Source of the DNA: Sycobia sp. Sy_11
Taxonomy: Eukaryota > Arthropoda > Insecta > Hymenoptera > Epichrysomallidae
Direction: 5' to 3'
DNA length: 64,000 nucleotides
NCBI GenBank assembly: GCA_018907035.1
Contig: JACCIC010000038.1
Coordinates: forward strand, 702,001-766,000
Both the position numbers and the translations under genes were made by a program. Below the pieces are notes generated by a model. It searched no databases. It was not told the DNA's origin and saw nothing but the letters and a program-made list of their open reading frames with translations. How positions within the stretch are numbered: position 1 is the first letter of the stretch; each line of letters begins with the position of its first letter. Positions 22,608 through 35,295 of the stretch are shown piece by piece.

Positions 22608-24137
22608 GTGAGTGAACGAGTGAGTGGGTTGCCCGATGCCCGAGCATGCGCGCGTGCGCGCAGCTGTGCCTTCCTCCTGTATCCGTCCACCTTCTGTATC
22701 ACACCCGCTGTACCTGCCGCGAGCTATCTGTCCAAGCAGTACCCGTGATGCACGCAGATCTCGGGCCGCCGAATTGTCTGCTGCAGCGGACGTGCGGCAG
22801 CTGTCGGCTGCGCGGTTTCCTTCGATCCCTGTCGTCCTCGCGATCGACGGTGCGCCAAGACGTGATTTTGGACGTCACCGTAGATGTTCGTCCCCGCGTC
22901 ATTGGAGCATCGGGGATTCGCGGCTCGCGCGTGGAACCTGTGAGTTGCACTGATGCATATAAAAGTAATGTTTGAGGTTAGCCTTGACAATGGTTCTGCA
23001 CCGTTGGTGAAACCCTACTCGCTGCAGGAGGTATAAGCGCCTGTCGAAATCGATCGCGTGGCTGTACAACCTGCCTTCGACCTGTCTACTTCAATCCGAT
23101 TTTTTTTTCTAGCGACGCGTATATAACTATATTTAATTGAATCCTTGTGTACTATTCACCGCCGAGGGTATCGGGGACAGTAATTATAGAGAAGGTCGCT
23201 TTCATTTGATGTATGGAAAACCGATGCAAAATTTTCATATTTATGTCGCCTGTATTTTTAATTGTTTCGACTCGAAATTGATATTCTGCAACTAATTCTA
23301 CAAAAGTTCCAACCAACGATAACGCGAAATTATTTTTTAGAGCGAGTAATATAATTCAAAAATACTGAATTATAGAAATATTTATTGCGAACGTAAACGT
23401 GTCTATAGATAGAAGCTTATATATAAAGGAGACCGGAAAATAAATTTCGCTGCGTATCGACTTGCGTGCAAAAATAACGCGCTTCCTTTCGCGGGGCCGA
23501 ATTATGTAAGCTAATAATTTATTGGCTTTGTAGTCGGAAAATCTTAAATACATTATGAATATGATGCTTTAAAATATAGACGGAGATAATAACTTAATAA
23601 GCTTAATAATAAAGGATAATAAGGATAATAATAAGATAATAATAATAATATACAAAAATAGTTATTATTGCTACTCGTATATTAGTGCTTTAAATATTTG
23701 TGCACAGAATAAATTTATAAATATTTTTATGCGTCTTATAGTTTTGTTAAAATGACAATCAGAGTGTTCTTGTTTATACATTATGTACAACCACGATGGG
23801 TCTAAAAATAAGAAATGTAACTTACATCTCAAATTATGACAAACCCTGAAAGAATAAGCTGGCTAGCGTGCAGAGAATTGATTGCCCTCTTCTCCAACTT
23901 ATTCGAGGTCCGTAAGTCGATAATAATATTTATAAATTTGTTTAAAAACAATCAACATAATAATTTGTAATTTTTCTGAACAGAAGAAATTTACTATTCA
24001 TTCTACGTTATAAAAAACATTAAAAATCAAGCTACACATAGTCGTTTTATAAAAGAATATAAGTTTTTAGAGAATAGTTATCTTAGGCTGAAATATCTTG
24101 TTCATTGTAAGCTATCTTTTATCCATTCGATTATATA

Positions 24138-24178
24138 TACACACGCACGCACGAACGCACGCACGCACACTCACACAC
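24138..24178. repeat. (CA/CG)n microsatellite
   Basis: ACAC and GCAC units, imperfect. Confidence 0.9.
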
Positions 24179-24382
24179 TTTGCAAAAGAAACTTGCATAA
24201 AAGATACGTGCAATTTTGATAAGAGCCTTAAATCGAATTTTTAACAGTATTCTCTCAACATAGGCTCAGTCGATATCTTTTTCTGCTGTCGTACGAAAAC
24301 AGTCGTCTATACTGGTCGCGTGAATAAACATTATTTCTGCTTTTCCGATTTTTCTAAAATCTCTTTAAAAAGCCAAGGTGCG

Positions 24383-24384
<2 letters not shown>

Positions 24385-24426
<42 letters not shown>
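24385..24426. repeat. (TA)n microsatellite
   Basis: About 20 TA units. Confidence 0.95.
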
Positions 24427-24430
<4 letters not shown>

Positions 24431-24604
24431 AAACATACAGTTCAAACGGCATTTATAGTAAAAAGCAGTTAATATATGCATGCGCGCATACAGCGAAGAG
24501 AAGTCGATGTAATATACGTAGCATGTACAATGAATATAATAGCAGAGTTGAGAAATACCATTAAGCTTAAGCTCTAACATGCTGTCAAGTAAGAGCGTGA
24601 TCGT

Positions 24605-25500
24605 GTTAATTTTTAAAAAAATTTATTGGATGAAACTTTCATATTTATATATACATTGTACATATTACAAACGATTATGCAATTCGGTCAATAACGTGTC
24701 CAGTCATCACCGGCGTCGATAATTTCCTGGCATCTCCGAGGCATGCTTTTTACAAATTTGATGGCGTATTCTAGTGGCAACGATTTACAGATTCAACAAA
24801 TTTGGTAAGACAACTGCTTCAAAGTGTGTATGCGTCTTCCACGAAGCTTCTGTTTATTATATGCCCACACATTTTCAATAGGGTTTGCATGAGGCGATTA
24901 CGATGGCCCATCCAATGTAACGATACCTGATTGAGTCTTCCACTCTTGTCCTCTTGCAGAATCCAATCTTCATTTTTTCTGATGAACCATTGTTTGGCAG
25001 ATGGCAGTAATGCCTTTATATCAATTTTTATCATTTTTTCGGCATTTAGTTTGTCAATAAAGAGGTGCAAAGTGCCGAATTCCTGCTTTGAGAAGCAGCC
25101 CCAAAGAAGCACCTTTATTTCGTGTTTTACGGTCAGCCGAACAAGCCTATTGGTAGAAGTTGACCAGGCTCGTGTGAGGACACAATATGCCTATATAAAA
25201 TATTCATCAGAAAAATTAAATTTTCAATATTTCAATGACATATCAATATTCTCATGCGTTCAACCAAGTCATTTTGTCACATGTTTTTCAGTCAGCAGAG
25301 GCTTCTTCATTGTGTAGCGTCATTTCAGGCCATGAATACGATGATGAATTCGGATAGTTTCGTAGGATATATCTACACCTTTTGCTATGAATTTTGCTTG
25401 TCCTTGCCGTAGTGTTAAAGCAGGATTCCGCTAAAACAGATTCACTATTCTTTCATTTTTTTGTCTACTTTTCCTATCGAACCACGTTCTGGTAAATCAT
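24605..25500 (-). pseudogene. Tc1-type transposase remnant
   Basis: Read right to left, the DNA-binding half contains NPALTLRQGQAKFIAKG and ISYETIRIHHRIHGLK, followed by a broken link. Then come LLWGCFSKQEFGTLHLF and WILQED (second catalytic Asp of DD34E). After a frameshift near 24960, NPIENVWAY carries the Glu. The enzyme would cut and paste its own element. Stops occur near 25310, 25200 and 24800. Neither inverted terminal repeat could be recognised. Confidence 0.85.
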
Positions 25501-27240
25501 CGATTGTCAGTAAATTCGACCACGCTTGTACTTGACTGACTGTATATAGATCGCGGTGCGCGCATGGAGACGATATTCGTTGCCATACACCTGTCGTTAT
25601 TCCTATACTCATAATAATTATGCGCGGGAGGGAGGAGAGAGGATGTTCTCGAGGCGGGAGCGTGACGGTATGAGCGCGTGCGCAATGCGGACTAGACCAA
25701 CAGGAGGAGTAATATATATTTAAATAATACCTGATAATACATAGCCAAGGCGCTTGTTTGAGTTTCGAAATGCGGGTGAGAGTTCTGTACAGCCTATGTT
25801 TTCGTCTTTTATGCCTATATAAACCGTAGACCTACTTATGCGTATACGCGGCGCCTTCTCAACAAAAAGCATTGTGCGAAATGAATACATATAATTGGAA
25901 ATAAAGTGCATTGTATATATTCTGTATGCATATATAAATGTGTGCGTCTGATTGATTAATTAGCATTTTTCGCCAATTGCTTTTTGAATAATTTGCCACC
26001 AGTTTTCAGCTGTACATAATAGCAAATACACCGTATCAAGGAACCGAGAGCTATGAGTTCTTATTTATACTCCGCGTACTCTCGAGTATGTACAAATATG
26101 GTACCGCGCGCGTGCGCGCGTGTGTGTATGAACGTTTTATAAGTTGCGAAATCTTTTTAACGTCTTTGCACTCTATAATCAGATAAATACTTTGTTATTC
26201 GTTGTATGTACGAACACTAACTCTGCCCGAGCATTATACGCGTGCAGCTAACTTCAGGGTTCCCAATTATATTGTCAAAATAATACTATATAAATATATC
26301 ATTCATTGTATCATGCATTAATAATTCACATTGTTATTTTCTAACAATATTAGTTTAAATAAGGATAATCTAACTAACATTATAATTGTTTTAGGTTATA
26401 ATACAATTGTATTTGTAACAATCAGACTTTATCCATCACTAACTATATGAATCGTAATGTTCAAATTATGTTTAAATGTTGGATTCTATGCACGTTATTA
26501 CAAATAAGAATAGTCTGACTGTCATTATAATTATATTACTTTATAATATAATTATATTTATTTGTAAAAAGACTATAAGACCGATCAAATTTTTATTGAT
26601 GAAGTGTATGATAATCGATGTAAAGAAAAATATGACATATATATGCATATTGATATATACAAATCAATTAAATAATATATATTTTTCTAGTAAAAAATGA
26701 ATAAAGTTTTTTCTATGTATAATATGTATTTCTAAATTATAATTATAAATATATTCTAATACTAATATATTAGAAATTTTGTGACTGACAGCTACCCAAC
26801 CAACTGAAACAGTCTTCAATACTGTATTCATTCTCGATTAGTTGATTCATCAAAACATGCAGAGAAATCATTATGAATTTATATAAATTTGTATTTGTAT
26901 AAAACATCATTTTTATGGGCAGTTCTATTTTTATTTACTACTATGATATAAAGATTTCACTAAAAAATTATGTATACCATCTGAAACTGGGGTATCTATA
27001 TTAATATTAAATATTTATCACAGGCCTAGACAAGCATATGCGAGTCTATTCCGAAAGGCCTCGAGTAAGTTGCCAGTAAGTTGATATAGCAATGCTGGAA
27101 TGTATTCTCGTTTACTCCCCATGTAAATATCATGAGCGAATATGAAACTGCAATTTAAACTTATTCAGAGCTGGACTGACTAGGATATCGTTCCGTTGAG
27201 TTTACTTCTTCATGAATTTTGTACTAATAATGAATGATAA
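25501..27240. other. Intronic DNA, no gene seen
   Basis: A GC-richer patch at 25540-25690 and a CG/TG run at 26105-26135 are the only outstanding features. The rest is AT-rich without motifs. Confidence 0.5.
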
Positions 27241-27269
27241 GTGTTATCCAATTTACTTGACTTTAACAT

Positions 27270-28550
27270 TAAATTTACATTATTGAGATTCTTCAAAATA
27301 TGAATATTTTCAAGAGTTTTCTTTTATATTTATTTTTAATACCATGTTCTAAAATATTTACATTTTCAAAATCGAAAGAATATAACAAGTTAAACTATGT
27401 TTTTTTCGCTCGGATGTACCATTCACGCTTCGTCAGCTATATTGATGTTCATATATTCTTTGTTCTAGGTATCTTTCCGTTTATTCAATATAATATTTGT
27501 CACAATCTTTACAATTTATTCTATATACCACTTCTTTAAACATTTAATTCAAACACTTCAAACATTTATCATCCTTATCTTTACAATTATTAAATAGCTT
27601 ACTAATATTATTATTGTTTTCAAAGTAAACTTGAATATTATGCTTTTTGAACGCACTTCTAATTCTTTTGGATAATCCTTTTACATATGGTAATACCACG
27701 ATTTTATTATTATTATCGCTCTTTTCCATATTACGTTCTCTATTGCTATTATAAATTTGATCCATTCCTCTGCAATCATTTTATCTATAAAGTTTACTGG
27801 ATAATCATTGTTAATGAATATCTCTTTAACTAATTTTAAATTATCTTTTCTAAAATCCTTGTGCGATAATTTGAATGCTCTGTCGATGACTCTCTTTAAC
27901 AGTACCTATCTTGTTTCCGAACAGATAGTGTGAGTTAAAATTTAACAACGTACCTGATCATGTAGGTTTTCTGTACCAATTTAATTTTACTATGTTATTA
28001 CTAATTCTAAAAACATTGACGTCCAAAAAACTTAATTTATTGTCTAATTTTAATTTCTTTGTATATTTAATTTTATCATGGATGGAATTAAAAACATCTA
28101 CCATTTCGTCTACACACCTTTCTGGTACAATTGTAAAGATGTCATCAACATATCTTTCATACATAATTGGTTCAAAATTCAACTTATTTAATGCAATATC
28201 TAATTTCTAATTTTTTCATTACCAAATTAGTACTCACCGGCGATAAAGGTGATCCTATTGGATCGCCATATTTTAGTTCATGAACACTATTTTGAAAAAA
28301 AAAAAATTGTGTTATTGAAAACTAAATTTATTTCCTTTATAAATTCATCTTGTGTTAATTTTGTGTGTATGTTAATTTCTGACCATTTTTCTTCTATAAT
28401 TTCTTTAAATAAATCTAATGGTATATTTGTAAATAAAGATAATACATCCAATGAAATCATATTATAATTATTCGGAATATTAATATCTTTTATATAAAAA
28501 CTTCAACTATTTCTAATATAAATATTTAGTTTAAAAATCTTGTCTTTTCA
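27270..28550 (-). pseudogene. Penelope-like element: RT and GIY-YIG endonuclease remnant
   Basis: On the minus strand from the right: SLDVLSLFTNIPLDLF, KYGDPIGSPLSPVSTNLVM, YERYVDDIFTIVPE (active-site YVDD intact), LSFLDVNVFR and LNWYRKPT. The last is a hallmark of Penelope-type RT. Beyond a frameshift near 27950 the connector IVVLPYVKGLSKRIR follows, then a Cys-rich GIY-YIG nuclease start (VYRINCKDCDKYYI) near 27500 and its C-terminal part. All domains are present in order, but at least four frame breaks and an A-run slip near 28300 kill it. The N-terminus upstream of the RT core is not recognised. Confidence 0.85.
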
Positions 28551-29419
28551 GTGTTGATTACTATTAATATTTTGTAACGAATGCATTCTACTGCATTAAA
28601 CAATTCCAAGCTGTTAGCGAACTTCACAATCGTTAATTTTCAATATCAATAATTTTACAACTGGTCGCGATATTGAAATTACACTTTGTAATTTGAAACA
28701 GATTATGAATGGTTAAAAAAAAACATCTATTTCGGCCATTATTATTGAATTTAAATTGCTTAAACAAATTTTATAGCTCTTTAAACATCGAAAAATAAAC
28801 ACGTCGCTGACCCGAACAATTTAGGGTCTTATTATGCACATCCTAAGCTATCATTTAGTGCAAAAAATAGGCGTTGGAAAAAATGTTTGCAGGTCGGCCA
28901 TTTTGGACTTAATTCACCTGGACTAATATACATATATGCGTATAAGCAAGATTAATGTAAGCGTTTGCATATGTATTACACATTTGAATTTAAATAAAAG
29001 ACTTTTGTAAGAAAGTTTCAAATCGAATTTTAATAGTTTTTATTATGAACAATCGAATACAATTACTTATAAGTGGCGAGGTGGAGGCTAAAATGTAGAC
29101 TTCATAATTAGTTTTAGACAGTTTAGCTCAAATAGTTCTCGCGAGCAGATGTGTTTATGGAGCGATCGAACTGTGATTTGATTTGTGTCAATGTAAAGTG
29201 AAAGACTAGTACACGAGTGAAAATTACTACACTGATTATTCATAAATATTTAATATAACTTAGTGCTAACCTCGGCTGCACCACTTCTGCAGGACTTGCA
29301 GTGGTGCAGCCATCATGGCCTCCATAATTGAGCCAACTCTATGTTCGTCCCATAAAAATCTATCACCGACTAATAGAACAACAACATAATCCAGTGTTAT
29401 TGTAAGTATCGCGCTTCCA
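28551..29419. other. Intronic spacer
   Basis: No coding motif. It may include the 5' leader of the LINE that follows. Confidence 0.45.
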
Positions 29420-30565
29420 AAACGAGACCAAGCAATAATAATTGATGCGATGGAGGGATTAACTATTTTAGACGGAATGAAACAAATTACAAATATTAAT
29501 AATATAAGAAATATCTCGAAAAATTCAGGTAACAGTCTGTATTTACTTAATAAATAATGAGGAAGCGGAAAAGGCTAAAAATAAGATAATCAAAATAAAA
29601 AATTATGCACTAAAAATTAGACCACTCATTAACAATAATAAAAGAATTGTGATATATAATGTACCGCTACTAATACTAGATGATGTCATTAAGCAGGCTC
29701 TATAACACAGAGGAATAAAAATTGCATCCCCAATCACTTCAATATGAGCAAGCACTGCTAAACCAGGAAAAGTGCATATTCTCTCGCTTCAAATCACATA
29801 CGATGGAACAACATACTGGACATATTTCGACAGAATCAGCAACCTGCTTTATTTGTAAGCAAATTGGACATATTTCCAGAACCTTCGCTAACGCATATAC
29901 ACAACATGAAAATAGTACTAATGAAGATTATATACAAGAGGTAAATGTACGCGAACAGGAATTTCCAATCCTATCAACTATGCCGACAACAGACAATAAT
30001 CCAAGTCAAAATAAAGTTCAAGAAGCTTGTCCATTGATCGTTAAGCGTCCTCTCTTAATAACAAGCAGTCAAAATTCTAAAGAAAGTCTAAATACTGACA
30101 ATGTCTAGAAATCAACATTACAAAACGAGCAGTCGTATGAAATATCGATTATAACAATTAATTATAAAAATAACAAAATGCATTTAAGGGAAAAAACCAA
30201 CTAGCTTAGTCGAAGAAAAAAAACTTATAGATATTTCGCTGATATCAACATTACTTCTCTTTGAAGATAAAAGAAATCAGCTACATATGGCATTTACAGA
30301 GTTTTTCAACCTGCTGAAAAGAAATTCTAATGACACATCAGAACTTGAAAAAAATCATAGCAGAAGAAAAATCTACAGAAGTAATCGAAACCATAAAGAA
30401 TGTTTATACACTTGTTCAAGAGCAAAAAATAAAAGAAAAGCAAAACTTACGAGGATCAAAAATAAAATAAAAAATCTTAACGCAGAACCTCATACGGATC
30501 TTATTACAACTGATATAACTGACAAAGATTTACTTAGAGACTTATGCTCGGACATAGACTTATAA
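29420..30565 (+). pseudogene. I-type LINE copy 1, ORF1 (gag-like), broken
   Basis: The N-terminal scrap KRDQAIIIDAMEGLTILDG and a following VIYNVPLLILDDVIKQAL block align with ORF1 of copy 2 (about 37070-37340). A clear zinc knuckle appears at about 29850, CFICKQIGHISRTF, but its fourth metal ligand is Phe instead of Cys. A lysine-rich tail (30287-30565) follows. Frames change at least three times. ORF1 proteins of this clade bind element RNA. Confidence 0.75.
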
Positions 30566-30614
30566 GAAAACCAATATATTAAAACACACGAAAAAAAATA
30601 ATAAATAAAAAGTT

Positions 30615-31790
30615 ATGAGTAATAAAAATGTTATAATACTTTATTGGAGTGAACGCAGAATTATTAAAAACGCATTAGAACTTCTGCCAAAACTTCTCAA
30701 AAATATCGATTTTTTTGTTTGTCTAGAAACCTGGTTGGAGGAAAAAGACCCTTTTAAAATATCAGGGTACCAAGTATTAAGAAAGGACCAATTACACGGC
30801 AGAGACGCAGAGATACTTATTGCGGTTAAAAATTATCTAGAAGTATCTTCGCTAAATCAACTCTACGATGTCAACGGAAAAATGGAAGTATGCGGAATAA
30901 AAATTCATAACATACTCCCGAAAATTGAAATCATCGCCTGCTATTGGCCTCCACGGAATAAGCTGCTTCAAGAAGAATGGAATACCGTAATAAATAATAT
31001 AAAAAACGATCGTAGTTGTATTCTTATAGAGGACTTCAATGCACACCACCCTTCTTGGAACTGCCGAGACGAAGATTCTAGTGATAAAAGACTCCTCAAA
31101 GCAAACGAAGATAAGGAACTTTTTAATTACAAATTTCTCTCTTCTACTCGATATAATTCCACTAATGGTAGTAAAAATAATATTGATTTAATTTTCTCAA
31201 CAGTTGATCTTATAAAAAAAATAGATACGGCTACATATGACGAAACTTTTGGATCCGATCATTATCCTGTCCTAGCTTCACTATCTAGCTGTAAAAACTG
31301 GTATTAAAAAAAATCTTCTAAAATGAAGTCCTTATGTACTGATTAGACTAAAGTATTGGAAGGGCTCTCTGATAAATTCTTGAATTTCTTCAGTAATAAA
31401 TATTGTAACTCCTCGTCAAGTAAAAAATATAAGACCTTTATAGATCAAATCGCGCAAATAGTTAAATCAAACACCTCATTAAAAAAATAAAACAAAAAAA
31501 TATATAAACATCGAAATCCGGTTATATGGTGGGGCGCCGCTTGCGACAGAATTCTCCGCCTAGAAAAGTCGCTTTTCAAAAATGGAATTTTTATAAATCG
31601 TTCGATGATTATATTCGGTATAAAAAATATATTACTATGATTCGAAAAACCCGCAAAAAAGAAGGAAAGCTTTACAAAATTTGCCGCTTGAATCAACTTT
31701 CGCACAGATCCAACTTACGTCTGGAACACGCTAAAAATTTATAAAAATAAGTGGATTACAACTAACTTTACAGTTTCACAGAATGAAATT
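30615..31790 (+). pseudogene. I-type LINE copy 1, ORF2 endonuclease and start of RT region
   Basis: A 230-codon frame encodes a nearly whole APE endonuclease: VCLETWLEEKDPF, IIACYWPP, LIEDFNAHHPSWNC (expected Gly before DFNA is Glu), NNIDLIFSTVDL and GSDHYPVLAS. After the stop at 31307 the linker NPVIWWGAACDRILRLEKS is typical of I elements. The element stops abruptly at about 31790 where mariner sequence begins. RT and RNase H are absent. Confidence 0.85.
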
Positions 31791-31799
31791 TTGAATATA

Positions 31800-32300
31800 A
31801 GAAAACTATCTACAAGATGGGTGCTGCGTTTGCTCACAGTCGACAAGAAACGGTCACGCATTGTTGCAGCTAAACAATGTTTGGACATGTTCTAGCGTAA
31901 TACAACCGAATTTTTACGCCGTTATGTTATCGTTGATGAAACATGGATTCATCACTATACGCTAGAAACGAAACGGCAGTGAAAAATGTGGATTGAACAT
32001 GGAAAACTTGCTCCGAAAAAAGCAAAAACGGTTCCATCAGCCCGTAAGGTCATGGTCACAGTTTTTTTGAGACTTACAGGCTATAATACTCATCGATTAC
32101 CTACAGAAGGGAAAAACAATTACAGGACAGTATTATGCTTCATTATTGGATAGATTTGAAGCCATACTGAAGGAAAAGCGGCCCCATCTGGTGAAGAAAA
32201 AAGTGCTCTTCCACCACGACAACGCACCAGCTCAGACTAGTGCTATAGCAATAGTCAAATTGGCAGAATTACGTTACGAATTACTTCCTCGCCTACTTGT
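31800..32300 (+). pseudogene. Mariner transposase remnant
   Basis: The segment from STRWVLRLLTVDKKR to ELLPRL is a mariner transposase core. VDETWIHHYT holds the first catalytic Asp. KVLFHHDNAPAQTSA holds the second. The frame shifts near 32080 and one Trp codon has become a stop (31980). N-terminal DNA-binding part and last ~40 residues with the third Asp are missing. No terminal repeats are seen. Confidence 0.85.
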
Positions 32301-32304
32301 TTGA

Positions 32305-32470
32305 AATTTTTACATTATTTTGATTTTGTGAATGTGCATATTTTGAAACATGATATTAGTAATAAGTACAAAAGGGAGAATCTTGAAAGTATTCAGATTT
32401 TAGGGAATCGAAATAATGTGAATTTCATGTTGGACTCAAGTAAATTAAATAACATTTATCATTCTTTATT
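32305..32470 (+). pseudogene. Penelope-like element, C-terminal end
   Basis: HYFDFVNVHILKHD, YKRENLESIQI and KLNNIYHSLLN resemble the last part of the GIY-YIG endonuclease of Penelope elements. It is fused directly to the mariner fragment on the left. A different orientation from the copy at 27270-28550 shows it is a separate insertion. Confidence 0.6.
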
Positions 32471-32589
32471 AAATTGATTGGTTTTGAGCATTTTTCGTAA
32501 AAGGAGGATTGTATATTCAAATGAATGAATTTTTTAGTGTACTGGGGATAGGGGATATTTAGATTAGAGTGTTAATATAAGGTTTAGTT

Positions 32590-32645
32590 TAGTCCCTGAT
32601 GAGGAGCCGTACCGAACTCGAAACGTTGGACAACTACAGCAGATC
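32590..32645 (+). ncRNA. Hammerhead-ribozyme-like motif of Penelope element
   Basis: CTGATGA (32596-32602) and GAAAC (32620-32624) are the two conserved hammerhead cores, separated by 17 bases. GAG/CTC (604-606 with 617-619) can form a short helix II. GTTG/CAAC (625-628 with 631-634) can form a small helix III. Penelope-like elements are known to carry hammerheads in their terminal repeats, and this one lies about 130 bp after the Penelope C-terminus. Helix II is weak with one extra base, so cleavage activity is doubtful. Confidence 0.5.
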
Positions 32646-32876
32646 TTCAATTAGGTAATGGTGGTGGGGACATTCAGATTGCACTTTACTTATAAAGATT
32701 TTTTTTAGCTAATATATTTTTATTTCAGATATATTGATATTATTATATATTGATAAATATATATTGATATTATTATGTATTAATTTTAATTTATTTGATT
32801 GGACTATAAGATCAATAGCAATATTTATTAATTTATATATATTTAAGTTCAATATTGGATTTATTCAGCTATAAAT

Positions 32877-33480
32877 TTTGTGGGACCGAGCCTGGCAAGT
32901 TTATACCTACTTTTTTTATAATGATCAATTATCAAAAAAAATAGCAGAAGAATGATCACCTAAAACATCGATGATTCAAGATAATTAACTCTTTTTTGAG
33001 TCCACGCAAGTACCAAATGATGTGAAAATAGACTCATATATTGATAAATGATCTCATTACATGATTAAGCTGCATTTCATTTAAAACTATTTATTTATTA
33101 TTATCTTTAGAGTTTTAGATATATTTGTATAATCTATACATGCTGTTATATATAGGGATGCATATAAAATGCACTTAGTCATTTGTTTTAATGGTCCATA
33201 ATTTTAAGACGTTATTGAGTAATATAATTAATTTTTGTTAATCTATTTCGGAAGGTTGTAGAAAAATACTTTGTATAAATATTATTCTGGTATATGAAGA
33301 TTGTATTGTTATATTATGAAAGGATTAGAATATAATTACAATTAATATTATGTATGTATTTTCGTCTTAATATGTTACTGAATTTCAAAAAATATTTTAT
33401 ATATATTTTTTATAAAGTACATGAGAAGATAAAATTCTTACTATGATAAGATACGCCAAACTTGTCTAACTATTCTATTT
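32877..33480. repeat. Dispersed repeat, copy 1 (mate 63149-63640)
   Basis: Shared words with the mate: CCTGGCAAGTTTATACCTAC, ACCTAAAACATCGATGATTC, GATAAATGATCTCATTAC and CATGAGAAGAT. About 145 bp near 33215-33360 is absent from the mate. No open frame is present. Family unknown. Confidence 0.85.
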
Positions 33481-33584
33481 TTCTTCAAAGTTGTTTTTTT
33501 GTAGATGTTATTTTTTTTTTATAAAAAATTATTATTTAATCAATTTAATGAAAAATATCTACAATACAATATAATAAAATTATA

Positions 33585-33670
33585 TACGTGTGTATATATG
33601 TGTTTGTATGTGTATGTATATGTGTTTGTATGTGTATGTATATGTGTTTGTATGTATGTATATGTTTGTC
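33585..33670. repeat. TATG/TGTTTG microsatellite
   Basis: Imperfect alternation of TGTATG and TATGTGTT units. Confidence 0.9.
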
Positions 33671-33832
33671 ATCTTTTTTTTAAATTACTTTTGGAACAAA
33701 ACCAAATATTCCTTTTTTTATTTAATAATTAATTTATTAAAATATGTAAATAATTAGAAAACATAATAATACCTATAAAACATAATATAAAATAATATAA
33801 TATAGTGTATTGTAGTATAATATTATATATAT

Positions 33833-35295
33833 TGTAGCGGTTTTTCCTCTGAGTGACTATTCATGACGAATCCGCCGCAATAAACGCTTCAGGACACCCG
33901 CGAAAGAGACTCACGTGAAATACCCAGGCGCCAGACATTATGCGTTGGAGTCTATACCTCTTTCCGGTATGGTCTCACAGGGCCCTGCGCGTCTGCCCTT
34001 GGCTGGCTCAGCCTTACCATCGTAAACAGAAGGGAGAGTTGTTCGAAAGGGCACTCTTGAGCAAGCCTGATTTCTCAAATCCTACTATTCGTTAGTTTAT
34101 TTATTTAAAGACAACCAGGCAACCAAAAGACAGTCGCATGCAGCCGTAAGATAACCTAAGATAGCCAAAGATAACCCAAGATAACCGCAAAGATAACCGG
34201 CGATAACGAAAAATAACCGCCATTTATCCCCCCAGATTCCTTTAGGGAGATAACCCTCAGACTACCAGGAGATTCCCCTTCGAGATAGCTAAAAGATAAA
34301 CAAAAGATAAGCCTAAAATAACCTCTTCTTTTTTCGATATCCCGTTGTTTACTATCTGGACCTAGCTATCCCGACACACGCGCGTGGCCCCGCCTTATTC
34401 CCACCTTTAAATCTGATTATCTTACTCAACAGCTAAATTCTCGCTAGTCCGGCTGTACACCTTGCTCCAATTCCTATCAGCCCGAACGATCCCGCACACA
34501 CGCTGCTGCCGCCAGCCGATCCACGTCCGCGCATTACGGCGCTGCCTATCACCCGGGAGAGGCTCTCCCGTATGCTCCCAGACAACCCCCGAAATTAACG
34601 ACCCGTCACGCGTACCTGTTGGACAACCACGATAGATAGTCAGGCCCGCGCCTGAGTCCGACATCCAACTCCGCGCTTCTTACTGAACCGCAAAATCAAC
34701 GGGCTCCTTCTATCACTAGGCGCGATCACGCGGCAGCGACTCCGCACTTTGCACACTTCCGACGGTATTACGTAAAAGGCAGGTTCTTACTCACCTCGTT
34801 TCTTCTTTATCCCAAGTTATTGCTTTCTTAAAACGAGTGGTTAATATTCAGCGTTGTAGTTGCTGTGGCGTCCCAGATAGAAGAGCGTGACCACTCGCGC
34901 CTTCGCAAGCACATCAGTTTTTTTAGCGGCTCCGAACCCCACCCTACGAATCCTTGTCCGCGATCCTATTTGGATATCCACGGCCACATGTACGTGTCGA
35001 TCGAGTGTTGATCAGGCAGTCGATCGAGCTCTATCGCGATACCAAAGTCGCCAGCTCCGATTTTGTTTACAACCGTGAAGTCTCCGAGCCTGTTTGTTTA
35101 TGTTTTCGCGTACGCGGTCGAGTTTGTGTACATTTGAAGCCGCAATTTTTAGTCGTTTGATTTCACCGTGTTTCGTGGACCCGAGAATATGCATTTAATA
35201 TGCTATAATATGAATAAATGTTTTTGAACAGAGCCGAGCCTGCATATTCCGATCACACCGCATGCTTGGTAACATGCGCCGTACGCTCTGTTACA
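33833..35295 (+). mobile_element. Probable solo LTR of a long-LTR retrotransposon
   Basis: A 1463-bp GC-rich block starts abruptly with TGTAGCGG and ends GCTCTGTTACA, so TG...CA with a TGTA/TACA inverted end. ATAT flanks both sides (33829-33832 and 35296-35299), which fits a 4-bp target duplication, although the surrounding DNA is AT-repetitive. An AATAAA polyadenylation signal is at about 35211. No genes are inside and no mate exists in the window. Orientation is inferred from the polyA signal. Confidence 0.6.
34148..34325. repeat. GATAACC-rich tandem cluster within the LTR
   Basis: AAGATAACC is repeated about every 9-10 bases at 34148-34215, with further GATAA/GATAG words to 34325. These resemble GATA-factor sites and could act as an enhancer of the LTR, or be simple repeat drift. 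Confidence 0.75.

Larger units (their letters stand above)
22608..24599 (+). other. Start of rugose intron 1
   Basis: Begins with donor GTGAGTG. The CpG-rich character fades by about 23000. A CA/CG-type microsatellite lies at 24138-24178 and (TA)n at 24385-24426. Short AATAATA-type runs occur at 23600-23655. No second exon is visible. Confidence 0.6.
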
